Positions 18,241-23,514 of a stretch of 34,976 nucleotides of DNA are shown in pieces; position 1 is the first letter of the stretch, and the number at the start of each line of letters is the position of its first letter. This stretch comes from a virus. Location: IMG/VR virus record IMGVR_UViG_3300046028_006089, positions 1 through 34,976 of that record, one strand, 5' to 3'. Under the pieces are notes generated by a model. That model had not been told where the DNA came from. It made no database searches and saw only the letters and a program-made list of their open reading frames with translations. Made by a program: the position numbers and the translations under genes.

Positions 18241-18876
18241 ATGTTCAAAAACAAAAAGCAAGCCGAAGCTATTGTCGGCACACTATCTAAACCCTCGAAG
18301 ATGCCAGGTTATGCTTATTCAACGCCAGCGAAGCGTTGCATTATCGGGCAAAAAATGCGTCAGGTTGCGGGAAGCATTTGTGCTTTCTGCTATGCTCTTA
18401 AAGGGCGTTATGTTTTCCCCAATGTTCAAGCTGCGATGGAAAAGCGTTTTGCTTCTCTTACTCACGATCTTTGGGTGGATGCGATGACTTACCTTATTGG
18501 TAAAGCAAACAACCCTCACTTCCGTTGGCACGATTCGGGAGATTTGCAAGGTATTTGGCATCTCGAAAAGATTGTCAAAGTTGCAAAGAATCTTCCGCAT
18601 ATTTCTTTTTGGTTGCCTACTCGTGAATACTCTTTCGTTTCAGAGTATATAGCCAAGGGCGGTGAAGTTCCTTTTAATCTTACCATCCGTCTCTCTGCTC
18701 TTATGATGAATGGCCCCGCACCGGTTGGGTTAGCAGAACGCCTTGGCCTTTGTGTTAGCGGTGCGAGCAACAAGGGAGAATTTAATTGCCCTTCATCGAA
18801 ACAAGGAAACAAGTGCGGTTCGTGCCGTGCATGCTGGCATAAGAATGAGTTTGCAATTAACTACAAAAAGCATTAA
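18241..18876 (+). CDS. phage GP88-like protein
   Basis: 211 aa. SICAFCYALKGRY (Cys47, Cys50), then RWHDSGD at 95-101, VAKNLPHISFWLPTRE and a C-terminal Cys cluster (CPSSKQGNKCGSCRACW) match the GP88-type phage domain found in mycobacteriophages and others. The Cys pattern suggests a metal- or iron-sulphur-binding protein. Function is not known. Some relatives look like radical-enzyme-type proteins, but that is uncertain. Single cassette with the following small gene between copies f and g. Confidence 0.72.
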   Translation: MFKNKKQAEAIVGTLSKPSKMPGYAYSTPAKRCIIGQKMRQVAGSICAFCYALKGRYVFPNVQAAMEKRFASLTHDLWVDAMTYLIGKANNPHFRWHDSGDLQGIWHLEKIVKVAKNLPHISFWLPTREYSFVSEYIAKGGEVPFNLTIRLSALMMNGPAPVGLAERLGLCVSGASNKGEFNCPSSKQGNKCGSCRACWHKNEFAINYKKH

Positions 18877-18877
18877 G

Positions 18878-19096
18878 ATGTCGTCTTATGCTTTTAACAA
18901 TTCTAACCTCGGCGATAATTCTAACATTAATCCTAAACAAACAAAAATGAACATCGAAAAACTATTAAACGAAAATCTTGAAACTTTTTATCCGTGGAGC
19001 GATAACGATAATCCTCCTCTAGATTCAAACAAAACTTTTTTGCAAAAAGAAAGAGAGATAGATGAATTTTTTGAGGGTTGGCGAGCGTCTATGTAA
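18878..19096 (+). CDS. hypothetical acidic protein, 72 aa
   Basis: Starts 1 nt after the GP88-like stop (ATG 18878; ATG 18947, reading MNIEKLLNE, is an alternative preceded by AAACAAAAA). Asn-rich N-terminus and acidic helical C-terminus (EREIDEFFEGWRAS). Unknown. Confidence 0.55.
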   Translation: MSSYAFNNSNLGDNSNINPKQTKMNIEKLLNENLETFYPWSDNDNPPLDSNKTFLQKEREIDEFFEGWRASM

Positions 19097-19108
19097 AACT
19101 TAATCTTC

Positions 19109-19183
19109 GTAAGTCTTTTGTAGTCAGGGACTTACGAGGGCGCCCTCCCCGCCGCCGTAAGTCGTTGATAGTTAACTACTTAC
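19109..19183 (+). repeat. composite palindrome repeat, copy g
   Basis: Left palindrome 19109-19135, core with GGGCGCCC 19136-19156, right palindrome 19157-19183. It sits between converging genes. The last codon and stop of the leftward gene at 19176 lie inside its right palindrome. Confidence 0.9.
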
Positions 19184-19292
19184 GCTTACGCTCCCAAAGC
19201 CAGAGGCCAAAGTTAATAAGGGTTTCTAATAGAGCTAGAGCAAGGAAAAAAATTCCAAGTCCAGCGATTGCGAGTATATATTTTTCAATCAT
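19176..19292 (-). CDS. single-pass membrane protein, 38 aa
   Basis: GGAGA 7 nt upstream of ATG 19292. One hydrophobic helix (YILAIAGLGIFFLALALLETL) and a basic end (WLWERKRK). Last gene of a leftward three-gene unit starting at 19793. Confidence 0.6.
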   Translation of the reverse strand: MIEKYILAIAGLGIFFLALALLETLINFGLWLWERKRK

Positions 19293-19294
19293 AA

Positions 19295-19567
19295 TTATTC
19301 TCCACAAATTTCTGGATCACCAGCCCAACCGAAGTCTTCCATCTGGTAGCACCCGCCACCATAGTCTTCGTCTGTGCCGTGACCTGCAGAAGCCATAGCA
19401 GAATCGAAGTCGCCATCCATCGATTCGTCCACATCCGAGAGGTTAGATTGAGAAGATGCGAGGATGCGCTCGTCATCACGCGTCATCTCGTTAAGGATGT
19501 CGCGCACATCTAACCGAGTCAGCATGTGCTGGTTCATCCACTCCTTGAGAGAGGCTTTGTAGTCCAT
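19295..19567 (-). CDS. acidic hypothetical protein, 90 aa
   Basis: Start ATG 19567, set by GGAGGT 9 nt upstream (longer versions of the frame lack one). Asp/Glu/Gly-rich, with DARIL-type helix first and a low-complexity acidic end (MASAGHGTDEDYGGG). G/C-rich codon use. Confidence 0.65.
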   Translation of the reverse strand: MDYKASLKEWMNQHMLTRLDVRDILNEMTRDDERILASSQSNLSDVDESMDGDFDSAMASAGHGTDEDYGGGCYQMEDFGWAGDPEICGE

Positions 19568-19568
19568 G

Positions 19569-19793
19569 TTATTTGACCTCCATTGCATTCTGACAGGTGA
19601 GGCGAAAAGGAACAGCCTTAGCGCCAAAGAAGTTGGTGACCTCGGTATCCCTCTCATCGTAAGAGGGAGCCATCTTGTCGAGCATCTCGTTGATGGCATC
19701 AGCGGAGTTGATGTAATCGAAGAATGCTTCCGCATCAGCAAAGGCTTCGGTGCAGTTAATCGAGGCTAGGTAGGATATGTCGTTTTGGTTCAT
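19569..19793 (-). CDS. acidic helical protein, 74 aa
   Basis: Leaderless start at 19793. Short helical domain (TEAFADAEAFFDYINSADAI) and C-terminal basic strand. G/C-rich codon use. Its stop lies 1 nt from the next start. Unknown function. Confidence 0.62.
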   Translation of the reverse strand: MNQNDISYLASINCTEAFADAEAFFDYINSADAINEMLDKMAPSYDERDTEVTNFFGAKAVPFRLTCQNAMEVK

Positions 19794-19799
19794 ATAGGT

Positions 19800-19827
19800 A
19801 ATGTATCACAGATTACGATTCTGTCAA
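19800..19827 (-). promoter_or_regulatory. leaderless promoter for leftward gene at 19793
   Basis: On the minus strand: TTGACA (19827-19822), 16-nt spacer, TACATT (19805-19800), 6 nt to ATG 19793. It lies in the end of the upstream gene. Confidence 0.75.
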
Positions 19828-20178
19828 AGATTTTCTGCAAGAATATTCCATTGAATGACAACGCCTTACAAAAGTTGCTGGTTTTATTTCTGAAATTATT
19901 TGATCTGCCAATGCTTCTGCGTGAGAGTTCCAATCACCTTGAGCAAAAGATGATTCGAGATTCGTGGCGAGTGCGAGAGATAAAGCCCTGCGAAACTTTG
20001 CTGGTTCGGCATAAAAGTAAAACGCTTTTCCGCTTCCACGATCTTGTAATTTATAATTGGTTCCGCCGAAATTGTAAATTGCATTATAGAATCTTTCAGC
20101 AGATGGGAAATCTGCTTCGATTAAATAGGCGAGGTTAGGGCCAAAAGGTTCCATAAAGATTTTTATTTTATTCTGCAT
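19813..20178 (-). CDS. hypothetical protein, member 2 of a three-gene family
   Basis: 121 aa. ADFPSAERFYNAIYNFGGTN, then LQDRGSGKAFYFYAEPAKF align with the genes at 15288 and 22241. Shares GKAFYFYA with the latter, so these two are the closest pair. Function unknown. Its own leaderless promoter lies 6 nt from repeat copy h. Confidence 0.65.
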   Translation of the reverse strand: MQNKIKIFMEPFGPNLAYLIEADFPSAERFYNAIYNFGGTNYKLQDRGSGKAFYFYAEPAKFRRALSLALATNLESSFAQGDWNSHAEALADQIISEIKPATFVRRCHSMEYSCRKSLTES

Positions 20179-20184
20179 AAAAAG

Positions 20185-20212
20185 AGAATAGCAAAAATTT
20201 TCTTTTTGTCAA
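20185..20212 (-). promoter_or_regulatory. leaderless promoter for leftward gene at 20178
   Basis: Minus strand: TTGACA (20212-20207), 16-nt spacer, TATTCT (20190-20185), 6 nt to ATG 20178. Confidence 0.75.
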
Positions 20213-20218
20213 GCTTAT

Positions 20219-20293
20219 GTAAGTCGTTGATAGTCAAGGACTTGCGCGGGGGGCTTCCCTTCGTCTGTAAGTCGTTGATGCTTAGAGACTTAC
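20219..20293 (+). repeat. composite palindrome repeat, copy h
   Basis: Left palindrome 20219-20245, core 20246-20266 with GGGGGCTTCCC, right palindrome 20267-20293. The left one lies 6 nt from the -35 of the leftward gene at 20178. The stop of the gene at 20290 touches the right edge. Confidence 0.9.
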
Positions 20294-20427
20294 AATAGGT
20301 CTCGGAGATTCAAGCAACTCGCAGAAACATAGTAGAAAAATCTTTCACGCAAAAAGTTTTTCTTTTCGCCGTGAGAAACTGCGAGACGAAAAGTTTTTTT
20401 ATTTATTTGGAAAAGAATCTTTTTCAT
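20290..20427 (-). CDS. small basic protein, 45 aa
   Basis: Start ATG 20427, preceded by GGAG (10 nt). Basic (KKILFQINKKTFRLAVSHG, then KNFLRERFFYY). A longer in-frame version would overlap the upstream gene. Unknown. Confidence 0.5.
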   Translation of the reverse strand: MKKILFQINKKTFRLAVSHGEKKNFLRERFFYYVSASCLNLRDLL

Positions 20428-20431
20428 TTTT

Positions 20432-20722
20432 TTAGACTCCTTCTGCTTTGGCGATGTCTCTGCCAATTTCAACCGAGAGGTTGAGTTGATCCAAGAGATG
20501 TTTATTCGTTGCGAGTTTCGTGATGGTCACAGCGTTTTCGGTTGCCCAATCCCAGCGAGAGGAATATCCTGCACCTTGGCTAACGCTGATTTTGATGAAG
20601 GTGTTTTCGTCTTTCACATAAAGGATTTCTTCGGGCTGAAGCCAAGGAGTTTTCGTCCTGTCATTGGTCAAGAGGTAGAAGGTTCCGATTTCGGGTTGCA
20701 TTGTTTTGTTCTTATCTTTCAT
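20432..20722 (-). CDS. hypothetical protein, 96 aa
   Basis: Beta-rich core (PEIGTFYLLTNDRTKTPWL, EEILYVKDENTFIKISVS) with a helical C-terminus. Leaderless from 20722. The same general layout as the protein at 20767 (ligand-strand-type beta domains). Not recognised. Confidence 0.62.
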   Translation of the reverse strand: MKDKNKTMQPEIGTFYLLTNDRTKTPWLQPEEILYVKDENTFIKISVSQGAGYSSRWDWATENAVTITKLATNKHLLDQLNLSVEIGRDIAKAEGV

Positions 20723-20728
20723 ACTTTT

Positions 20729-20756
20729 ATCCTATCAGATTTTTTGATTTTGTCAA
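20729..20756 (-). promoter_or_regulatory. leaderless promoter for leftward gene at 20722
   Basis: Minus strand: TTGACA (20756-20751), 16-nt spacer, TAGGAT (20734-20729), 6 nt to ATG 20722. Confidence 0.75.
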
Positions 20757-20766
20757 CTTTTATTTC

Positions 20767-20961
20767 TTATTGAGCATCAACGGCTTGAATACCCTTGCGA
20801 AGATAAATGGTAGTCCATTTACCCTTATCAGGGCCATCCATAATTTCAGCGGTTGCGGTTCTTGTTTTCCAACCAATCGTAGAAGGGAATATTTTGACTA
20901 GCATTCCTTCGTAGATGTAGAGGTCTTTGTTTTCGTATAGTTCGGGATTTATTGTTATCAT
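20767..20961 (-). CDS. small beta-domain protein, 64 aa
   Basis: Start ATG 20961, with AAAGGAT as ribosome site. IYEGMLVKIFPSTIGWKTRTA, then GPDKGKWTTIYLRKGIQAV suggest a small SH3-like or KOW-like barrel. Function unknown. Coupled to the upstream coiled-coil gene (4 nt apart). Confidence 0.6.
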   Translation of the reverse strand: MITINPELYENKDLYIYEGMLVKIFPSTIGWKTRTATAEIMDGPDKGKWTTIYLRKGIQAVDAQ

Positions 20962-20965
20962 TTTT

Positions 20966-21112
20966 TTATCCTTTCTTAAGAGTTTCGATTTCGTCCATTT
21001 TGACGATGATTTTTTCCATCCGTTTTGCGGAATCTTGATAGCCTTTGGAAATTTCCTCAAGGCGTTTGATTGTTTCATTGATGTCGAATTTGATTTTGAT
21101 TTTTGTTTTCAT
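20966..21112 (-). CDS. small coiled-coil protein, 48 aa (paralogue of 22700)
   Basis: ATG 21112. FDINETIKRLEEISKGYQDS, then a Lys/Glu helix. Aligns with the 54-aa protein at 22700 (x-x-ETI-R-L-x-x-I-x-x-GY-x-x-SA-x-R). Promoter TTGCGA, 16 nt, TAGATT, but here about 20 nt of purine-rich sequence (AGAAAGAAAGAAG) were inserted before the ATG, turning a leaderless gene into one with a leader. Confidence 0.6.
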   Translation of the reverse strand: MKTKIKIKFDINETIKRLEEISKGYQDSAKRMEKIIVKMDEIETLKKG

Positions 21113-21138
21113 TTTTTTTCTTCTTTCTTTCTACCTTT

Positions 21139-21166
21139 AATCTATCACATTTTTCATTTTTCGCAA
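21139..21166 (-). promoter_or_regulatory. promoter for leftward gene at 21112
   Basis: Minus strand: TTGCGA (21166-21161), 16-nt spacer, TAGATT (21144-21139). The GTGATAGATTAA stretch is shared with the promoter of the paralogue at 22864, but the start codon is about 26 nt downstream here, not 6. Confidence 0.6.
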
Positions 21167-21181
21167 GAAAAATCTTCATTT

Positions 21182-21254
21182 AAATTTCATTGACCATCAA
21201 CGAGTTACAACGCAAGGGAGGCCCTCCGTTCAAGTAGTTGATAGTCAACGCTTT
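21182..21254 (+). repeat. composite palindrome repeat, copy i
   Basis: Left palindrome 21182-21208, core with GGGAGGCCCTCC 21209-21230, right half 21231-21254. The left palindrome lies 15 nt from the -35 of the leftward gene at 21112. Confidence 0.85.
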
Positions 21255-21283
21255 CGGTTTTCTGCGTTTAAGACTCAAAGTTG

Positions 21284-21306
21284 AAAAGATCAGACATTGA
21301 TCTTTT
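21284..21306 (+). terminator. possible two-way terminator
   Basis: AAAAGATCA/TGATCTTTT, a 9-bp stem with loop GACAT, in the gap between repeat copies i and j (21255-21340, which holds no gene). T run only inside the stem, so weak. Confidence 0.35.
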
Positions 21307-21340
21307 GCATTCCATCAGGTTTTGTTCCAAGATCAGCATT

Positions 21341-21417
21341 CGCAAGTGATTGATTATTAGGCACTTATAAAGACAGCCCCCCCGCCCCACGTAAGTCGTT
21401 GATACTGAACAACTTAC
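21341..21417 (+). repeat. composite palindrome repeat, copy j
   Basis: Left half 21341-21368 (degenerate), core rich in C (AGCCCCCCCGCCCC), right palindrome 21391-21417. It follows the stop side of the leftward gene at 21429. Confidence 0.85.
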
Positions 21418-21428
21418 GGAGGCTGCTT

Positions 21429-21824
21429 TTAGAATGGTGTGATTTTTATTTTTAGAGATTCTTCTAAAGTTTTTTTGGAGGGTTTAAAGAAGATGACTTT
21501 GTCGTTTATTTTTTCGACTGAAACTTTTTCTGGCAGAGATGCAAAGTCTCCTTCGTCATCTGTTGCAACGATCAGAGCTTTTCCAGCGAAAGGTTGCGAA
21601 GCGATGCCAAACTTAAAGTATGCTTGGTTCTCGCTGTCTTTTAGCAAGCCTTCGTCATCTAGAATCATATCAATTCCATTTGCAAGGCCTGTCATAGTTA
21701 TCACATCGCATCCCAAGAGTGCGTAGATAGTTTGGATTTTAGTGTCTACCATCTTAACCTCTATGATGGTTTCGGTGAATGGATCGATGAGGATCGCTCG
21801 TTTGATTGGATTATTGTTTGTCAT
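21429..21824 (-). CDS. DUF3846-like protein
   Basis: 131 aa. ILIDPFTETIIEVKM, then IYALLGCDVITM, GIDMILDDEGLLKD and a late TDDEGDF follow the DUF3846 pattern (I-D-x-x-x-x-T-I-x-E-V, LLGCD, DDEGLL). Common in phages and conjugative elements, function unknown. Leaderless. Its stop is 12 nt from repeat copy j. Confidence 0.68.
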   Translation of the reverse strand: MTNNNPIKRAILIDPFTETIIEVKMVDTKIQTIYALLGCDVITMTGLANGIDMILDDEGLLKDSENQAYFKFGIASQPFAGKALIVATDDEGDFASLPEKVSVEKINDKVIFFKPSKKTLEESLKIKITPF

Positions 21825-21830
21825 ATCTTT

Positions 21831-21858
21831 AGCTTATCATACCTTTCGTTGTTGTCAA
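21831..21858 (-). promoter_or_regulatory. leaderless promoter for DUF3846-like gene
   Basis: Minus strand: TTGACA (21858-21853), 16-nt spacer, TAAGCT (21836-21831), 6 nt to ATG 21824. No palindrome adjoins this one. Confidence 0.7.
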
Positions 21859-21861
21859 GTC

Positions 21862-22239
21862 TTACAAGCGGTAAAACTTGTGATTCTTAATTACTGCGAC
21901 AGTCTGCTCTCCTCTTGACCACTTGGGCGACACTTGGAAGGTGTGGTAGTGGTTCGCACCCTGCACAACATCGGGCATTCGTTTCTCTGCTACAAGTTTA
22001 GCGAGACGGATGGCGTTGGGTGCTTGAGGGTTCTTTAGAAGCTCCTGCTTCTTCGCCTCACTCACTCCACCATTCCAGAAGCTGAATTGCTTTGGTGCAA
22101 GGCAGACTTGTGTGGGCGTTTGCTTTCGCTCGATGGCTCGTGTCTGAATGACAGACGCAACACCCGCCATTCCCTCAAAGCCTTCGCCTCGTGCTTCGCC
22201 AAGGATGGTCAAAGCTATAACAAGAATCTCTGCGGTCAT
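21862..22239 (-). CDS. SleB-type cell-wall hydrolase
   Basis: 125 aa starting ATG 22239, with GGGGAGAG upstream. LTILGEARGEGFEGMAGVASVI has the Glu15-x-x-x-Glu19 pattern of the SleB/Hydrolase_2 family (spore-cortex lytic and phage endolysin domains), and PNAIRLAKLVAEKRMPDV, NHYHTF, then SPKWSRG fit the rest of the fold. No signal peptide is evident. A hydrophobic start (MTAEILVIALTIL) could serve as a weak anchor. Likely cuts peptidoglycan glycan strands. Ends just before the next promoter. Confidence 0.78.
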   Translation of the reverse strand: MTAEILVIALTILGEARGEGFEGMAGVASVIQTRAIERKQTPTQVCLAPKQFSFWNGGVSEAKKQELLKNPQAPNAIRLAKLVAEKRMPDVVQGANHYHTFQVSPKWSRGEQTVAVIKNHKFYRL

Positions 22240-22240
22240 T

Positions 22241-22660
22241 TTAGTCTCTCCCCGCACTGATCGCACCGCAGTAGTCAGAGGGTTTCTCTGCGGTGATGCT
22301 TCCAAGGTTAAAGACATCGGTGCTGATGCTGGTGCGAAGGAATCGCCCATCTTTAATCGCATCGAACTTGTCTTGGGCTTTCTGCCTTGCAAGGGCGAGC
22401 AACCCACCCTTCATCCCTTTAGCTTTGATCTTATTGCATAGAGCATAGAGAGCCACTTTAGTCATCGCTTCTAGCACGGCTTCTGGCTGTGCGTAGAAGT
22501 AGAACGCCTTGCCGTTGCCCATATCGTGCAACTCGCCATTGGTTGCACTATGGTTATACATAGCGTTGTGGAAGTTTTCGATCTGGCTCTTGTTGCCTTC
22601 CAAGAGGAAAGCGGTAGTGTTGCCGAAGGTTTGTTTGGTGATGGTGATTTGGTTTTTCAT
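22241..22660 (-). CDS. hypothetical protein, member 3 of a three-gene family
   Basis: 139 aa from ATG 22660 (an upstream in-frame start at 22696 would lie in the promoter). EGNKSQIENFHNAMYNHSAT, then GKAFYFYAQPEA and ITAEKPSD match the genes at 15288 and 19813. Followed at once by the SleB-like gene, whose ribosome site is in its last codons. Promoter TTGACG with an imperfect -10 (CAATAT) and 7 nt to ATG. Confidence 0.65.
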   Translation of the reverse strand: MKNQITITKQTFGNTTAFLLEGNKSQIENFHNAMYNHSATNGELHDMGNGKAFYFYAQPEAVLEAMTKVALYALCNKIKAKGMKGGLLALARQKAQDKFDAIKDGRFLRTSISTDVFNLGSITAEKPSDYCGAISAGRD

Positions 22661-22699
22661 ATAGCTTATATTGCTTTCTGGTTTGATTTTCGTCAAGGG

Positions 22700-22864
22700 T
22701 TATTTGGTTTCGCCCATATACTTTTTGTGGGCTTCATCCTTCTTCGCTTGGGCTTCTGCCACGATGTTGTCGAGGCGTTGGGCAGAGGCTTTGTAGCCTT
22801 CTGCGATAGCGTTGAGTCTGCGGATGGTTTCGTCTAGGTTGAACTTGTTTGCTTTAACTTTCAT
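22700..22864 (-). CDS. small coiled-coil protein, 54 aa (paralogue of 20966)
   Basis: FNLDETIRRLNAIAEGYKAS, then a long charged helix ending in GETK. Paralogue of the 48-aa protein at 20966. Leaderless. No function known. Confidence 0.62.
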   Translation of the reverse strand: MKVKANKFNLDETIRRLNAIAEGYKASAQRLDNIVAEAQAKKDEAHKKYMGETK

Positions 22865-22870
22865 ACTCTT

Positions 22871-22898
22871 AATCTATCACACTATTACGATTTGTCAA
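22871..22898 (-). promoter_or_regulatory. leaderless promoter for leftward gene at 22864
   Basis: Minus strand: TTGACA (22898-22893), 16-nt spacer, TAGATT (22876-22871), 6 nt to ATG 22864. Confidence 0.8.
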
Positions 22899-22924
22899 GC
22901 GATGCTAGGCTTTTTATTGCATTT

Positions 22925-22951
22925 AAATTTCATTGATTATCAACGACTTAC
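22925..22951 (+). repeat. palindrome repeat, copy k (single)
   Basis: AAATTTCATTGATTATCAAC... is the reverse complement of the usual promoter-side palindrome. It lies 26 nt (5 + two helical turns) from the -35 of the leftward gene at 22864. Last copy in the window. Confidence 0.85.
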
Positions 22952-23232
22952 AGAACATAGCTAAAAAATTTTAAGATATATACCCCCATTTTTGAAAATC
23001 GTTAAACCATTTCTAGCTCAACATGGCCGTGGGGGTATTAACATCATTCTCCCCAACTATATAATACTATTTATCCATATATTCTTATCTATACCCCCTT
23101 TTTCTAAATCTATAAAAAAGAATTTAAATTCATTTATCTCTTAAGGTAAAAAAATCCCGGCGGCTATTTTTGTTATAAACCCCTTTTAATATGCTTGTTT
23201 TTAATATAAAAGTATAGTATAGTAGTAATATT
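22952..23232 (+). other. non-coding divide with C5/G5 hairpin
   Basis: With repeat copy k and the leftward promoter, this gives about 370 nt without a gene between the leftward accessory genes and the rightward late block. ATACCCCCAT (22980-22989) can pair with GTGGGGGTAT (23029-23038), forming a long hairpin with a 39-nt loop. Further TACCCCCT and AACCCCTT stretches lie at about 23092 and 23178. TATAGTATAGTAG just before 23233 may hold the -10 of the next gene. Possible roles: terminator, origin or regulatory divide. Confidence 0.45.
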
Positions 23233-23514
23233 ATGATTAGCTTAGTAGTTAATCTTGTTTTAACTTATTTTGCATTTAAGTTTGTTTTATGGTTATATGG
23301 TTTCTTTAAAGATAAGGATGAATCACAATTATTGATTATTAATAAATCTGACGAAAAAATTGACCCCAAGCCTTTAGATTTACCGCCCGACCCCAAAATT
23401 AACCTATCATTAGATAACATAAATAAGATAAAAGATACTAATTTCAAGAATCTCCTAGTTAAACATAAACCAAAAAGAAAGAATCACCTAGTAGTTAGTG
23501 TAAATTATGTGTGA
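23233..23514 (+). CDS. membrane-anchored protein, 93 aa
   Basis: N-terminal transmembrane helix (VVNLVLTYFAFKFVLWLYGF), then a Pro/Asp-rich soluble part with a basic end (KHKPKRKNHLVV). Overlaps the next gene (GTGTGA), so the two are probably made together as membrane partners. Confidence 0.6.
   Translation: MISLVVNLVLTYFAFKFVLWLYGFFKDKDESQLLIINKSDEKIDPKPLDLPPDPKINLSLDNINKIKDTNFKNLLVKHKPKRKNHLVVSVNYV

Noticed and set aside
18516-18812. Leftward frame inside the GP88-like gene
   Set aside because: Shadow of a recognised protein; no ribosome site.
11962-22951. Repeats as a CRISPR array
   Set aside because: Copies are far apart with genes between them. The GC-rich cores between paired palindromes are similar in kind, not unique spacers, and there are no cas genes.
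11962-22951. Repeats as integron attC sites
   Set aside because: The conserved bases (GTTGAT/ATCAAC) do not fit the attC core GTTRRRY/RYYYAAC, and no integrase gene is visible. Strand also changes between units.
11962-22951. Repeats as ends of insertion sequences
   Set aside because: No transposase-like frame lies between any two copies, and no target-site duplications are evident.
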